Source: Arcuatula senhousia
Taxonomy: Eukaryota > Mollusca > Bivalvia > Mytilida > Mytilidae
Assembly (NCBI GenBank): GCA_963971305.1
Contig: OZ020317.1
Coordinates: forward strand, 10,186,001 to 10,250,000
Reading direction: 5' to 3'
DNA length: 64,000 nucleotides
Below the pieces are notes generated by a model that worked only from the letters and a program-made list of their open reading frames with translations, had not been told where the DNA came from and ran no database searches. Position numbers and translations under genes: made by a program. Below, piece after piece: positions 34,031-46,545 of this stretch. Numbering within the stretch: the stretch's first letter is position 1; each line of letters begins with the position of its first letter.

Positions 34031-35522
34031 TGTAAACTTCCAATAAAAAAAACTTAATTTTACTGGTTTATACATTGTACATGTACAAACGAAATCAAAA
34101 TCAATTTGATGTTGATAAAAGGATATTTAGAGCACCCCAGATACAATAAATAAAATTCGTCTTTGATTTTCTCTGAGAAAACCATATCGAAGAGAATCGA
34201 ATCATCCTATTAAACATATGAAATGGATGAAAATAACAGTGTCGTGCTTGTGAAGATATCGGATCCTCTCGATTAAACTCTGGTGTTTCTACAGTATTTT
34301 CAATACTCGGAACTGTTCATACTAACAGTTCTTAGAGTATTATTGGATTTGGTTTGAGTTTGTGATAAGGTTCTGCGTGCGCTAAAAGATATAGTGCGTG
34401 ATGAATGTTCAAATATTGAACGTTTTTTATTCACTAGTTACATCTACTGTTGGTCTAAATTTAAATTTTTCAAAATAGCGTTGTTCCATACCATTATAAT
34501 GATAATTGAATGGTTAGTTTCAATTTTGTCAGTTCCTACATTTGTCCTAGCTGGACGACACTTTCTCCATTCGAATTTTATGAACAGTTATACACCATTA
34601 AATCCCATGCTTTGCTGTTTTCACCTAGAGATTTTTTTTCACAAAATAGTTATACTATCTATGTTTGATATAGATTTTAGGTATTATACATGAACTGGTC
34701 ACTTATTTGACAAAATTTCGACAACTGCCCATCCCCCTTTTTGCCTTTTTGTGTATAGTCCTTTTTAGAAAGTATTTTCCGGACGTGCAGACCTGAGAAA
34801 TATTTTACTTATACACTACAGGTTAACGACTTCCGGGTAGGCCTCTCCATTGAAAATCTGTTGAAATTAACTAAATTCGTCAACTTGTTAAAACATTTTA
34901 AATCTGATTGCCAAAGTCTAAAATTACTAAAACATACGTTAACATCCAAGACTTCAATCCAAACCAGTTTATTTGAACCGGGAATGGGAAATAACGCCAA
35001 AATCGGATAGGGATAAATTGATGTTTTTCCTTAGCTCAACGTTGTTTACACCATGAGGCCGACCCACAAAGGGAAACTTCTCTTGCAAAAATGAAAACAA
35101 AAGAATCGGAATCGGAATTCCGGGTGACTTTTTGAAAAGGGCTATTCTCAAAAGCCGTTATCCTTTTTTATAATAATAACTTTTATCAATGCATAGATAT
35201 GTACTAAATTCATTACCTAATCAAATCAAAGATTGTTCATACATGCAGCATACGAAATTCAAGACGTAAACAAATGTGTTAGAAATAAACAGCTAGTTAA
35301 TATGCATCGATCTATAAATAACTTTGTATATATATCTTCCTCAATTCATTGCAATTGATATTGATCTATAAATACATTTGGTGTGCACACATACGAGACA
35401 ATTATAAAACATCTACTTTGAAGATTTCATTGATCGTTGATTGATTTGCACTTGTGTGAATGCGGCGATTTTATTTCAGTTTTCTGGATGATTATTAGAA
35501 TGTATAGTATGTACATTCATGT

Positions 35523-36011
35523 TTTTTTTTCCTAAATTATTTTTGATGAAAAAAATATTTTTGAAGCAGAGGGTAGGATAAAATATTCTGAAGAAGGATT
35601 TTTGCCATATAGAATAATGCTATTAGAGACAGACCATTTAACTTAATTAAGGGGGGCTTGTTTTTTTATCAGATTTTTTTTTTTCACAGAGCGCAGACAA
35701 AATACTTATTTTTCAAAGGCGTCGCAACAGAATATCTTTTTTCATTATCAGCATTATTTTTTAAAGCAGAAATCCTTCTTCAGAAATTTTTTTTTACCCT
35801 CAGCTGCCAAAATATTTGTTTCATCAAAAATAATTTTCAGAATATTTTTTTTGGGAAGAACCAAGCCCCCCCCCCTTTCAAGTTAAATGGTCGGTCTCTT
35901 AATGGAACAATATTCAGTTGCATCACCTTCGATAATTATATATTTTTTTCTTGCCAAAACGAAAAATCAAGCCCCCCCCCCCCTTTTCAAGTTAAATGGT
36001 CTGTCCCTGAC
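35523..36011. mobile_element. Cluster of AAGGGAC-family TIR elements (one full, two partial)
   Basis: 35625-35900 is a full copy: left AGAGACAGACCATTTAACTT, right AAGTTAAATGGTCGGTCTCT. It contains the family interior (GGCGTCGCAACAGAATAT, ATCAAAAATAATTTTCAGAA). A left fragment (35523-35620) and an extra right end (35970-36010, GTTAAATGGTCTGTCCCT) flank it. Long poly-C runs adjoin both right ends. Confidence 0.78.
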
Positions 36012-36075
36012 GGCTTAATTTGTTATTGGTCAATGCTATTTTTTTAATTCGAAAATTTGGAATTTTTTACTTGTA

Positions 36076-36320
36076 CACTGTAAAAAATGTGTTTAGGGCC
36101 TAAACATTTTTCTAAACACTTTAAATGTAACAAATTGGTGTCATGTGTAGGGTCTAAATATGTGTTTTGGCAAAACATGTTTAGATTAATGAAAATAGTA
36201 TAGGAAAATTTCTAAAATTGAAATTATTAAAAAGTGAAACATGTTTAAAACCTAAACATGTTTAGATTTTACATGCTTGATTTGAAAAGTGTTTAGATTT
36301 TAAACACAATTTTTACAGTG
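36076..36320. mobile_element. 245 bp TIR element (CACTGTAAAAA ends) with TA duplication
   Basis: CACTGTAAAAAATGTGTTTA (36076) is inverted at 36301-36320 (TAAACACAATTTTTACAGTG), flanked by TA on both sides. The interior is made of TCTAAACATGTTTAGA-type boxes, like the ends of the 2.6 kb element at 19697-22298, so the two are probably related. Confidence 0.88.
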
Positions 36321-36794
36321 TATAATAGGTGCAACTGTTAAGTTTTATTTATAAATTTGTGACATTTATTTTTGAGAAAGCCTCCAAAGTAACAAAAACT
36401 CTTTAACATGCTTGAACTTCATTCAAAATCCAATTAAACTATATATCCGACCGTGTGTTGTTAAGAATTTAAGCGACATTATATTCGGCACATAAATGAA
36501 TGTTAAAACACAAAAAAAACACATATTAAAGCAAGAACTGGTACCATGACTTAAAAGGTGTTTACTTTTTTTCTTGTCTTTTTACGTCTACTGAAACGTG
36601 ATTTTGTCGTGTCATTTTATATAATAAATTTTCCGATTTTCGAACGACCCACTGGTACTTCTTTGCTTCATAAAAAACTCGTCTATCAAAAAATGTCATT
36701 ATGTCACCTAAAACTATATTCGACCGTTTGTAGTACTAAGTCTTTACACAAAATATATTCGTAATTTGGTTAGCTATAGTTATTGCTTTTCTCT

Positions 36795-37295
36795 ATATAC
36801 ATATCCGGGAGATTAACATATAAGGGGCGATACAATAAACATGAAATGATGATGAAGTGGAGGAAGTAGAGACAAAAGGCCAATGGGCAAGGAGAGTTTT
36901 GTATCACTAGAAAAAAGGAGTGATGGGAAGGGACTCGCAATTTTGCCTACTACAAAGGGATCCTACGGGTCCTATATACGCTCTCACGGACACCTGTTAC
37001 AAGGTTTTTTAACGTGCAAGGAACGTGACAATTTTCCCAACAGGGTGCACCAAAATAGTTTGCGTCAGGTTTTCCGTATTATAGCCTGACGACCACGGCA
37101 TTCATTATGACATTTCTGCACCCATTCAACCACCTATGGCACACATCCTAGTCGATTTGTGGATAAAGCTGCCTGACCTGATGTCAGGGTTTTGAGCGCT
37201 GCTCGGTGCACTTTTTCCGGCAAGCTTTGCGTTGCTGCGGGCCTATTCGCCTCCCAGGACCCGCAGGGGTAAAATATTTGGTACATATAACTACT
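36795..37295 (+). mobile_element. SINE-like repeat, copy B (longest)
   Basis: Starts near ATATCCGGGAGATTAACATA. It runs through GATGATGAAGTGGAGG, TTTAACGTGCAAGGAACGTG, GCCTGACGACCACGGCATTC and GGGTTTTGAGCGCTGCTCGG to a CAAACAAACAAATGA tail. The simple-repeat tail and three dispersed copies (also 23660-24000, 40165-40600) support a short retroposon. No open frame. Confidence 0.65.
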
Positions 37296-37426
37296 TTAAA
37301 ACAAACAAACAAATGATATAATAATGTTTATAAAAAAGCAGGAACTGATAATCCTTTATAGGGAACACTGACTTCAAAATGCTCATTAATATTTAGTATT
37401 TTGTACGGTGATTAATGGTAAATGTC

Positions 37427-37625
37427 GGGCGCAGTGTCGGATCCAGAAGAGGGGGGGGGTTCCGGGGGTCGGAACCCCCCCCCCCCCCCTTTCCTCCGAA
37501 ATTTTTAAATTTTTGTGTAGATTTTCAGCAAAATTGGTCTGGACCCCCCCCCCCTCTTTTGGCCCACAGAACCCAGTATGTGGGACCCCCCCCCTTTCGA
37601 AAATTTCTGGATCCACCCCTGTGGT
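37427..37625. mobile_element. Short TIR element, CAGTGTCGGATCCAG type (hAT-MITE-like)
   Basis: The left CAGTGTCGGATCCAGAAG and right CTGGATCCACCCCTG are inverted. Long G and C runs lie next to each end and in the middle. CAGGGGCGGATCCAG-type ends are common in hAT-like MITEs of invertebrates (recall). No clear 8-base target duplication seen. Confidence 0.7.
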
Positions 37626-37824
37626 GGCTAAAAAAAATTTCGTAACAGTTTTCTCAGAAATTACTGATCCCAGCCACTTGATATTTAGTGTACATCATCA
37701 GGATGGAGTCTTATACCGTGGGATTTGATTTAAGATCTGTCGCTCATCTACATCCTGTTTTACGAAATCCGGCCATTTCTGTCTGGTAATTTTTTGCTTT
37801 TTAAATCAAACACAAATGAACATA

Positions 37825-37880
37825 AGTTTAACCGAGTATCTTTGGATATGGGTTTATACCCATATCTTTTCTTGTTAAAT
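37825..37880. repeat. GGATATGGG hairpin repeat, copy 2
   Basis: GGATATGGGTTTATACCCATATC with CCGAGTATCTTT before and TTTCTTGTTAAATTT after; the reverse complement of the copy at 25350-25407. Confidence 0.65.
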
Positions 37881-39732
37881 TTAAAAGTATCTTTAGATAG
37901 CTGAATTTCTCCTACATTGTTTGATATTATTTTCGAAGTGTTTTATTTATTATTTTGTTTGTAATTTAATAAAATCTGAAGGATGGTGAAAAATAAAAAA
38001 TCAAACACCACGCGAACAGACTGATATTTGTCACAATAAACAAATTTCCTTATCAAGAGTTATCGGCCAGCGGGCGTCCTGTTAAAACAGGAAATTGACC
38101 AATTTCAAACTGTTAATTAGTTGATCTGAATTTATCAAATTACCTTCAAATTTCACCTGAATATTCTCAAATCATTTTGCTATTTAACAGTGCTAAATAA
38201 GATACTATAAGGTAAGATTTGATATGAAATTTATAAGATTTCCAAGAGGTCTATTTCTTAGTTTGAATTTGGATAAAAATGTACGATTGACTTTAAACTG
38301 TTCCTTTGGAAAAATGCCTGATAAGAATGAAAAGAAAAATAGTCTAAACAAAGCAGCAAAATCTACTCTTTCCAACGATGTATATATTTCATATGTACGA
38401 TTTATTATGAAAAAGTTTACTCGCTTGTAATGCAAGTGCCTATTTCAACAGGCCGAATCTGAATTTACAAATTAGCGCGGAGACACTGTTATTTTGGATT
38501 TATCATGGAGACATATCTCTTTTTTAATTATTGTCTCAGATTTTCTTCAATCAATTTGGATTGAATGAAATTGTTCAATCTTTGATACCTGTCTTCTGGA
38601 AAAGGGCATTAGAATAAAAGTTGTTTGTTGTTAATGGACTTTTTATTGGAATTTTGTCAACTGATTATTTTTTTTTTATTTTGGGTTGGGGGCAAGAGCC
38701 TCAGAATATATCGTGTTTTATTTAATCAGCTCCCCAATAACAAACTCTTGTCTTTAAAAATGCATTATGTTGTGTACGTCTAGACTTCTCATGATTTGAA
38801 TTATTGAAAAAAATGTGTTTTTTTATTATTTCGATGGCCTGCCTAGGGCGTTCTTGTAGAAGATAACATTTAGTACAACACCCACCGTACAACATTTTTT
38901 ATACTTTCGACATATTTGCTGTTTGACAGCTTTCAAACAAAACCAATTATTTCGATCAGAGTTCAAATATGATCAAATGTTTTTATTTGTAATCTAAGAT
39001 AAGGCGGGTAAATTGAAAAAAAAAAGTACATTTAACTTAGTTAAAATTGCAATTTTAATGAATGTCAGTAAATCAATAGTTTAACAAACATTTTGATACT
39101 AAGTACTTTGCATTTAGTATAATGCACTTGCAAGCTTGTTAAAAAAACACTTAGTACTCCTAGTCATCCTTAAATATACAGTCTACTTTGATAGTAAAAA
39201 AAAAGTGATAATGATTTATTTTGCACAGAATTCAGGGTCAATCCTATGGTTCTTTTTAGTTGTTGTTTTGGGTATATGTAATATACGTCGATTTCATCAG
39301 TTTGCATCAATTTTTGGGTTTTTTGTAATATGTTGCATATATCTAAATTTAAACCGTATCTTTAAATGTATGTGAACCGAAACGATTAGTCTATGACCTT
39401 TGTATGGTACTAAAATACATGTATGCATCGTAAATCTTGCAAGTTAATGCGTTATATTAATTAAATGACATTTCAAATTTAGACTAGTGGGTATTCAACA
39501 TGTTCAACGATTACAAGTCATTTTAATAAGCACCGATAACTGTGTTGCAAATATGTCTATACGTTCTTACGTGTCTACGGTCTTAAACAAAAACTACATC
39601 AAAGTTATTTCCAGCATTGAATCAAATGAGATGAAAAAATAATATGTTTAAAAAATTATACAATATATCTCACCTCGCAACAAAAAAAGTAATATTAACC
39701 TGACATTTGGTCAGACGGACAGGTTAATGGAC
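37881..39732. other. No recognisable gene or repeat
   Basis: AT-rich. Short opposing open frames at 38205-38435 overlap on both strands with no homology that I recognise and no splice context. Confidence 0.5.
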
Positions 39733-39735
39733 TAA

Positions 39736-40900
39736 GGCCGCGTCCACACTTAGCAAATCTCATAGTAGTTTAAATGTCGCCCGCACAAACATTAAACAGC
39801 ATTGCGTTCACACAGTAAAATTTCGATGTTTACATGTAGTTTAAATGTTGTGTTCATGACATGCATTCGATACTTAATGTAGTCCTTGTGTGGGTTTAAT
39901 GTACAATGGATTTCGCATATTTCTTTTGAATAAAAGGCATGCATATGAATAAATTTCATTTGAAAGCTTCATTTTAGTACATAATATTGTATATTCCAAC
40001 ATTTTCTCGGGTGAGTGAAAAAATAGGGGTACATGTAACTTCTAAATATTAATGTATATGTACGGCAAAGCAGGATTTCGATAGGATTTCATAAAAAGTC
40101 ATTCAGATCTATTTTAGGGCAACGCGGCCTATATCAGAAATATGAACATGAAAAGATAATGAAATGAACATGAAATGATGATGAAGTGGAGGAAATTGGG
40201 ACACAAGTTTAATCAGGGATAAGAGTTTTGACTGTCATTGCGAAAAGGAGGGATGAGAAACCTCCTGCATAGGGATCCTATGGGTTAACAAGGCATGAAG
40301 CAGTGTATTTTAACGTGTGGAGAACATGAGTTTTTCCTAACACGTTACGCTGCTATGGTTTGCGCTCAGGTTTCCCGCATTTTATACATTTGTTGCCTGA
40401 TGACGCGGCATTATGACAGACTGTCCGATTCCACCACCGGGTACACATTCCAGTCGTTTTGTGGACAAAGCGGCAGATCCGATATCACGTTTCTCAGCGC
40501 TCTTTAGTGGATTTTTATCGACAACTTAGCACTGCTGCGTGCCCGCGCCGATATTTATGTATAGCAATATCTTTAAACATAAAACAAACGGACGAACGGA
40601 CTAAAGCGCCAGAAACATGTGAACACCTTCATTGCTATTAAAAAAATAATAAAAATGACAGAAATCAAATCCATACTTATGCTCATTCGCCAAATCAACA
40701 ATTATGATTATTTATCCGTTCATGTTTTTTGTACATTCAAATTACATGTACACCCATTAAATAATATGTGAACAATTCATATGTCAAGTCATTTAGTTTA
40801 GGTTTATCAATGAGAACAAATTTAGTGTGAAACTAGTTTTTAGAACAGTAAACTACTTCTACACATGTTTACTCAAAAGAACTTCAGTGTGAACGCGGCC
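39736..40900. mobile_element. 1.17 kb TIR element (GGCCGCGT ends) with TAA duplication
   Basis: GGCCGCGTCCACACT at 39736 is inverted as AGTGTGAACGCGGCC ending at 40900, flanked by TAA at 39733-39735 and 40901-40903. A 3-base TAA/TTA duplication is typical of PIF/Harbinger-type transposition. A third ACGCGGCCTA end lies at about 40123-40133, which suggests a shorter ancestral element. A SINE-like copy (40165-40600) has inserted inside. Confidence 0.82.
40165..40600 (+). mobile_element. SINE-like repeat, copy C, nested in the TAA-flanked element
   Basis: GAACATGAAATGATGATGAAG ... TTTTAACGTGTGGAGAACATG ... GTTGCCTGATGACGCGGCAT ... TCACGTTTCTCAGCGCTC follows copy B in order, with more divergence. 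Ends in AACATAAAACAAACGG. Confidence 0.6.
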
Positions 40901-41899
40901 TAACTCTATGCCCTTCTACATGTTTGTACTGTAGTAGGTGAGGCATACACTATCTTTATCCCAAGATAGCTCAAACACTTGCAATATTTATGTTGCTGTG
41001 GCTTTAATATCCTGGTACACGGAAATATTTTATCTGCGGGATAGGTATACATATAAGAGAACTAGAATTGTCTTTGTGGGTCGCAGGTCCGCTCATATCT
41101 AAAACACTTGACCAGCTTTTCTTTTAATGTGCATTTCTTTGTTTTTGTAAGATTTTTGTGGAATATAAAGGACATGGAAAGTTAGCTAGGCATCTGGTAT
41201 TTAGTCTGTAAATACTTTTATATTTTCCTGTATGTGTCTATTATCATGCTTTTGTCTTACACTTAGAAGTAAAATTAACTAAGGTATGGCTTAATTTACC
41301 AATACAAAATTGTTTGCCAACCATTATTGTTTATGATTGTTTTTTTATGGAAAGAATGATAACTCTAATCAAACCATATGATAATTTTTGTATTTGTAAA
41401 ATGTTAATCTAAAATGTAGAGTCACAACGAATATATAGCTTCAGTAATAGGATACTTACGGTATTAAACTGATAAGAATATGCAACATCTTCAAAATACT
41501 GTACGTGATGGATTTGTTGAAGTTTTTAACAACAACAAAATAAACTGAAAGTGTCAAAAGCAAAACGGCTGTGCAGGTGTTTTATAAGAATAAAATACTT
41601 GCATATCAGATAATCTGTTGTTTAATGGTGTACAGTTCAATCACATGTATTTATGTATAATACAATGGAACAACAAAATTACAAAAAAACAAGACATTTG
41701 CAAGAGTCAAAATGGTTGCCTGATCTGCCGAGAATGAATTAAAATTTTAAATATATTTCAGGGCTGTCAAGTTTCGATGAGCTGCTCGCATTGGATTTGC
41801 CCAAAAATTGAAAGATCAAAGGAAAAAATTGAAATATCAAAGGAATCAGCTGCCAAATTGCAGACTAAAGGCGCAAGTCTGATGCGAGTTGCATGTCAC

Positions 41900-42340
41900 T
41901 TGACGGGTCTGGTATTTTACATGTATATGATGGATGTACATTACTTATTCACGAATACAAAAATGAATTATAAATTAGCGGTAGAAAATAAAAGACGTAT
42001 TACTCTAAACAGTAGAACTTTGCATTTTGAAAAAAAGTATCTGGGATTTTGAAGAAGAAACTTGTATGACCTGGTTAATTTGTATAATTATTAGCCTCGG
42101 ATCCCATCTCAATGAAAAATGAACCAAACAATATTTTAGCAAAGTTTTCAGCCTTAATATTATTCTATTTTCAATACGGGTGTACATGACTTATTAAAGC
42201 AAAGGAATAATACATTTGCGGCAGAAAATAAAAGACTAAGATGTACATGTACATATATTACCGTAAAAAAAAGAACTTAATTTTGACAACAAAATTCTCT
42301 GGGATTTTAAAAAAGAAACTTGTATGTCCGGCCTTAGTTC
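41900..42340. repeat. Two diverged direct repeats (about 250 bp apart)
   Basis: GTAGAAAATAAAAGACGTATTAC...CTGGGATTTTGAAGAAGAAACTTGTATG (41980-42070) recurs as GCAGAAAATAAAAGACTAAGATG...CTGGGATTTTAAAAAAGAAACTTGTATG (42220-42330). A related AGTCTCAGGCCCCTTCCCAATGAAAAATGAACCAA lies at 44281. 40905-41900 shows nothing. Confidence 0.55.
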
Positions 42341-42470
42341 TAATAATAAAACACTCGTATGCTGGCAACCTCGCGAGGGTTTTATTGGGGTCCCATTGAA
42401 CGCAATGGACAACGGAGCACCAACCTGAAATTTAAGCGCTAAGTTTTTTTAGAGCGATTTTTAGCTCACC

Positions 42471-43922
42471 TGGACAGAAGGTCCATGTAAGCTATTGCCA
42501 TCACTTGGCGTCCGTCGTCGTCGTTTAACTTTTCTTTGAACTTCTTCTCCTCTAAAACGACTGCACAGATTCAAACCAAATTTGGTCTGATGGTATCCTC
42601 CACAGAACTGATGTGGGGATTTTCGATTCGTCAAAAAACATGGCCGCTGTTGCTAAAAATAGACCAGGGGGTCCGACTACTGTTTTTGGCTTATAAATCA
42701 AAAAGTATAAGAGATAGATGAAATCTGATGCCACCCTGCTGCTTCAGCATCAAAAGCTCTACAAAAGTCTCCATTTGGTCCAAGTTGTCAGGTGTCCCCT
42801 TATAGCGGTTACAGATCTTTAAAGGTGAAAAATAGCGTTTTTCATGTTTTTGCCCTATAGTATGAAAACTATTGCAGATAGAGAAAAGCTGTTGCTTGCT
42901 TAAATGTTCAGCTCATTTAGCTCTACAAAAGTCTCTATAGGGTCGAAGTTGTCAGATGACCACTTATAGGGGTTATGGTCCCTAAAATAACATTTTTTCA
43001 TGTTTTTGGCCTATGAAATGAAAACTATTGCAGATAGAGAGAAGCTGTTGCTTGCTTAAATGCTCAGCTCATTTAGCTCTACAAAAGTCTCCATAGGGTC
43101 GAAGTTGTCAGATGACCCCTTATAGGGGTTACGGCCCCTAAAATAACGTTTTTTCATGTTTTGGCCTATGGAATGAAAACTATTGCAGATAGAGAAAAGC
43201 TGTTGCTTGCTTAAATGTTCAGCTCATTTATCTCTACAAAAGTCTCCATAGGGTCGAAGTTGTCAGATGACCCCTTATAGGGGTTACGGTCCCTAAAATA
43301 ACGTTTTTTCATGTTTTGGCCTATGGAATGAAAACTATTGCAGATAGAGAGAAGCTGTTGCTTGCTTAAATGTTCAGCTCATTTATCTCTACAAAAGTCT
43401 CCATAGGGTCGAAGTTGTCAGATGACCCCTTATAGGGGTTACGGCCCCTAAAATAACGTTTTTTCATGTTTTTGGCCTATGGAATGAAAACTATTGCAGA
43501 TAGAGAGAAGCTGTTGCTTGCTTAAATGTTCAGCTTATTTAGCTCTACAAAAGTCTCCATAGGGTCGAAGTTGTCAGATGACCCCTTATAGGGTTAATGG
43601 CCCCAAAATAACGTTTTTCATGTTTTTGGCCTATAGAATGAAAACTATAGTAGATAGAGAAAAACTGTTGCTTGCTTAAATGTTCGGCTAATTTAGCTCT
43701 ACAAAAGTCTCCATAGGGTTAATTTTTTCAGATGACCCCTTATAGGGGTTATGAGCCCTAAAATAATGTTTTTTCACGTTTTGGGCCTACAGAATGAAAA
43801 CTATAGTAGATAGAGAAAAGCTGTTGCTTGCTTAAATGTTCAGCTCATTTAGGTCTACAAAAGTCTTTATAGGGTCGACATCAAGACCAGGTGGATTCAG
43901 GCTCCTGGGAGCCTTTTGTTTA
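42471..43922 (+). repeat. Interspersed element starting TTAGCTCACCTGG, with internal tandem array
   Basis: Begins TTAGCTCACCTGGACAGAAG, continues with CACTTGGCGTCCGTCGTC and GAACTGATGTGGGGATTTT, and ends CAGGCTCCTGGGAGCCTTTTG. The same start and end modules flank 56810-57675, so this is a dispersed family that I recognise as common in bivalve genomes. Short frames inside it are not genes. Confidence 0.75.
42755..43880 (+). repeat. Tandem array, period about 155 bp, about 7 units
   Basis: The marker ATGAAAACTAT(T/A)G falls at 42862, 43018, 43173, 43328, 43484, 43638 and 43794, i.e. steps of 154-156. Units contain AGCTGTTGCTTGCTTAAATG and TCAGATGACC(C/A)CTTATAGG. Inner units are the most alike, outer ones diverged, the usual sign of unequal exchange. 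Confidence 0.92.
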
Positions 43923-44019
43923 AATTGCTGTGGATATATTATTAATACTTTCATGGTGAATTCTTGATATTACCTAAAAATATTAAGTTTAATCAATAAT
44001 CTTATTTTTATATAATTTC

Positions 44020-44050
44020 GATCCTGAACTTCACAGTAAAGTTCAGGATC
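44020..44050. repeat. Perfect hairpin, 12-bp stem
   Basis: GATCCTGAACTT-CACAGTA-AAGTTCAGGATC. No poly-T or gene context; probably a remnant inverted repeat. Confidence 0.6.
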
Positions 44051-44209
44051 AAAATACAAAAAGTGACAATTTAGTGCATTTGAAAGTTGTCCTAACTATT
44101 TAAATCCAATTAAAGTCGTGTGAAGGCTCTATTACGAGTAATGGGACGCCTTTGTAGCTCCACCTAATAAAAGAATATGTCTAAGTAGCTAAATTATTGC
44201 AGCCAGTCA

Positions 44210-44254
44210 GACCAGGAACATTAAATAAACACTTGTTTTATAATGTTCCTGGTC
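44210..44254. repeat. Perfect hairpin, 14-bp stem
   Basis: GACCAGGAACATTA and TAATGTTCCTGGTC, separated by 17 bases. Flanked by CAGTCA/CAGACC. The rest of 43922-46140 shows no gene; a (TA)n tract lies at 45468-45485. Confidence 0.6.
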
Positions 44255-46146
44255 AGACCTGGTAAATTCGTAATAATATTAGTCTCAGGCCCCTTCCCAA
44301 TGAAAAATGAACCAATCCAAATGATATTTGTCGTATACATAATTTTGTATGGCATGTATCATGTGTATGTATCAGCATTATTTTTGTCCATGATTACTTT
44401 AATTTATTCATTGAAGTTTTTTCAATGAAGTAAAAACTTCATTCAATTAAGTAAAATTTTCCTGTCTCAAAGTGTATACATTCCGCAAAACGTGTGCATG
44501 ATCTGTTACAATGCCTATATTATAATCTGAAGTGGAGCACATGTATAAAACACAGGGCGCGACCATATCGATAGGTTGAAAATCCGGGTCTAGCCGAGTG
44601 AAAAGTGACGTATGTGCATTGCAAAGTGAAACTTCAAAGCATACACATTGCAAAGAGATTTGGCAAATATACATGTAGTAACATCGAAAAAACAACCTAT
44701 ATTTGAACGTATAAATTTATTTTATATATAAGGGGAATTAATAAATCTAATAGCTTAAGGTAGTACATATCACATGCATCAATTTTCCCCGTCCTTGAAT
44801 TTTCTTTAAAATTGGACAGTACATGCGTCATGACATGTTCTTTGAAATTTAACTTGAAAAAGGCATTCTTCCAACTTGTTTTTTTTTAATAAACTACTTC
44901 AAAGGCTGGTTGATTTTCATTGAAATGTAGCTACCCCAACAAAAGATTTCATTAAACGATTTGTCAATTTGTGGATTTTTCATTGCTCTAATAATGGCCA
45001 TCTTAAAGTAGATGTAAAAAGAAGTTACCCTTTTCTTTCAGCGCACGTTGATGCATGTCAAAAATAATTTTTGTGTGTTTTGTCATTTTCTCTCGTTTTC
45101 AAAGATTTTTACCAATATTTGATAGCTTACAACAACCAAAGCGCCGTAACTCTAGGCCATAAAATTTCGGAACTCAGTTTGAACTATGGAATAACAATTT
45201 TAGACTGACCGGAAGAGACAATCAAAGGAAGTGAACAATTTTATTTTTTTAACAACTCTATTTTCCGTATAAGCTTAAACTTTTTAAAATAGAACAAATA
45301 TGTTTTCTTCTTTCAAGCAGATACCTGTCGTTTTTGGTTGCTATGATTTCATGTTATGAATTTAAAAAAAAAATTAACAAATGGTTGGAGTAGCTATGGA
45401 ATGTTAAAGAAAATGATAAATTTCGAAGAAAAATAATGTGTGTATAAAAATTTTGTCATTAAATTTTTATATATATATATATATTATTGTGCTAAAAAAA
45501 TAAAAGAAAAATGGATGTTTCCAAATTCGTTTTTCTAATATTGTAAAAAATAAACATTCGCATATTTCGACACACACACTATCGCCCTTTGCAAAACGTT
45601 AAAGCGCATACTATTATGTACTTTAATTTGTTTAATGATATTTCGTATCAAATTAAAGTAAAACATCAGTTTACATGAAAAATATTTTCAAATGCTTTCA
45701 AATCAAACCAGGAGTCTAAAACATATAACTAAGAAAGTTGTTACAGGTATTTTTAATATTAGAAAGCTTTTTAAGCAACATTCTTCAATAATTCGAATTT
45801 TAGTTTTGGCCACTATATATCTTGTATCTCCTGCATTAAGCTTTTCATTAAAACTGGTAGCCCTATGTATGGTATACTATCTTGTACTTACAAATGTCAC
45901 GCGATTGGAAGTCAGTAGCATATGTTTTTACATTGTATCAAAATATGGGCGGAAGATACGATATGTATGCTCAAGGTTTTGGTTCCAACAGCAGTTAATT
46001 ACATTTTGATATTAATAGTTGGTGAAACGTACATGTAGTATGCAACCGAGCTCATATCACAACAACGAAGCTTTTCCGCAAAAGAATCGGTTAGTGCGAC
46101 TTGAATGATGCTTTACAATGAAAGTCTATCAGCCAACCCTCAAAAT

Positions 46147-46545
46147 GCATGCTTCAGATGTTGGCTGTGACCTATATTTTCCGCTTGGATGGCCTCTTAA
46201 AGAAGAATGGTTAAAGTCCATTCCCACTTACTGACATGTGCCACATCTACTATATTGTTATGGTATGTGCACCTAGTGATGCTAAGTACAATGCATGCTT
46301 CAGATGCTGGCTGTGACCTATATTTTCCGCTTGGATGGCCTCTTAAAGAAGAATAGTTAAAATCCATTCCCACTTACTGACATGTGCCACATGAACTTTA
46401 TTGGTATGGTAGGTGCACCTAGTGATGCTAAGCACAATGCATGCTTCCGATGCTGGCATTGACCTATATTCCCCGCATGAATTACCACTTATAGAAGAAT
46501 TGTTAAGTTAAAGTCCATTCCTTCTGACTGACAAGTGCCTTAATT
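46147..46545. repeat. Tandem repeat, period 146 bp, about 2.7 units
   Basis: GCTTC(A/C)GATG(T/C)TGGC at 46151, 46297 and 46443 gives an exact 146-base period. Units share ATATTTTCCGCTTGGATGGCC, CATTCCCACTTACTGACATG and GTGCACCTAGTGATGCTAAG. The third unit is diverged and incomplete. Confidence 0.9.

Noticed and set aside
38205..38435. Overlapping frames on both strands, plus-strand one basic (68 codons)
   Set aside because: No homology recognised, no splice or start context, mirror-image frames suggest chance.
41777..42052. 91-codon plus-strand frame beginning MSCSHWICPK
   Set aside because: Overlaps a diverged direct repeat that recurs at 42220-42340 without the frame.
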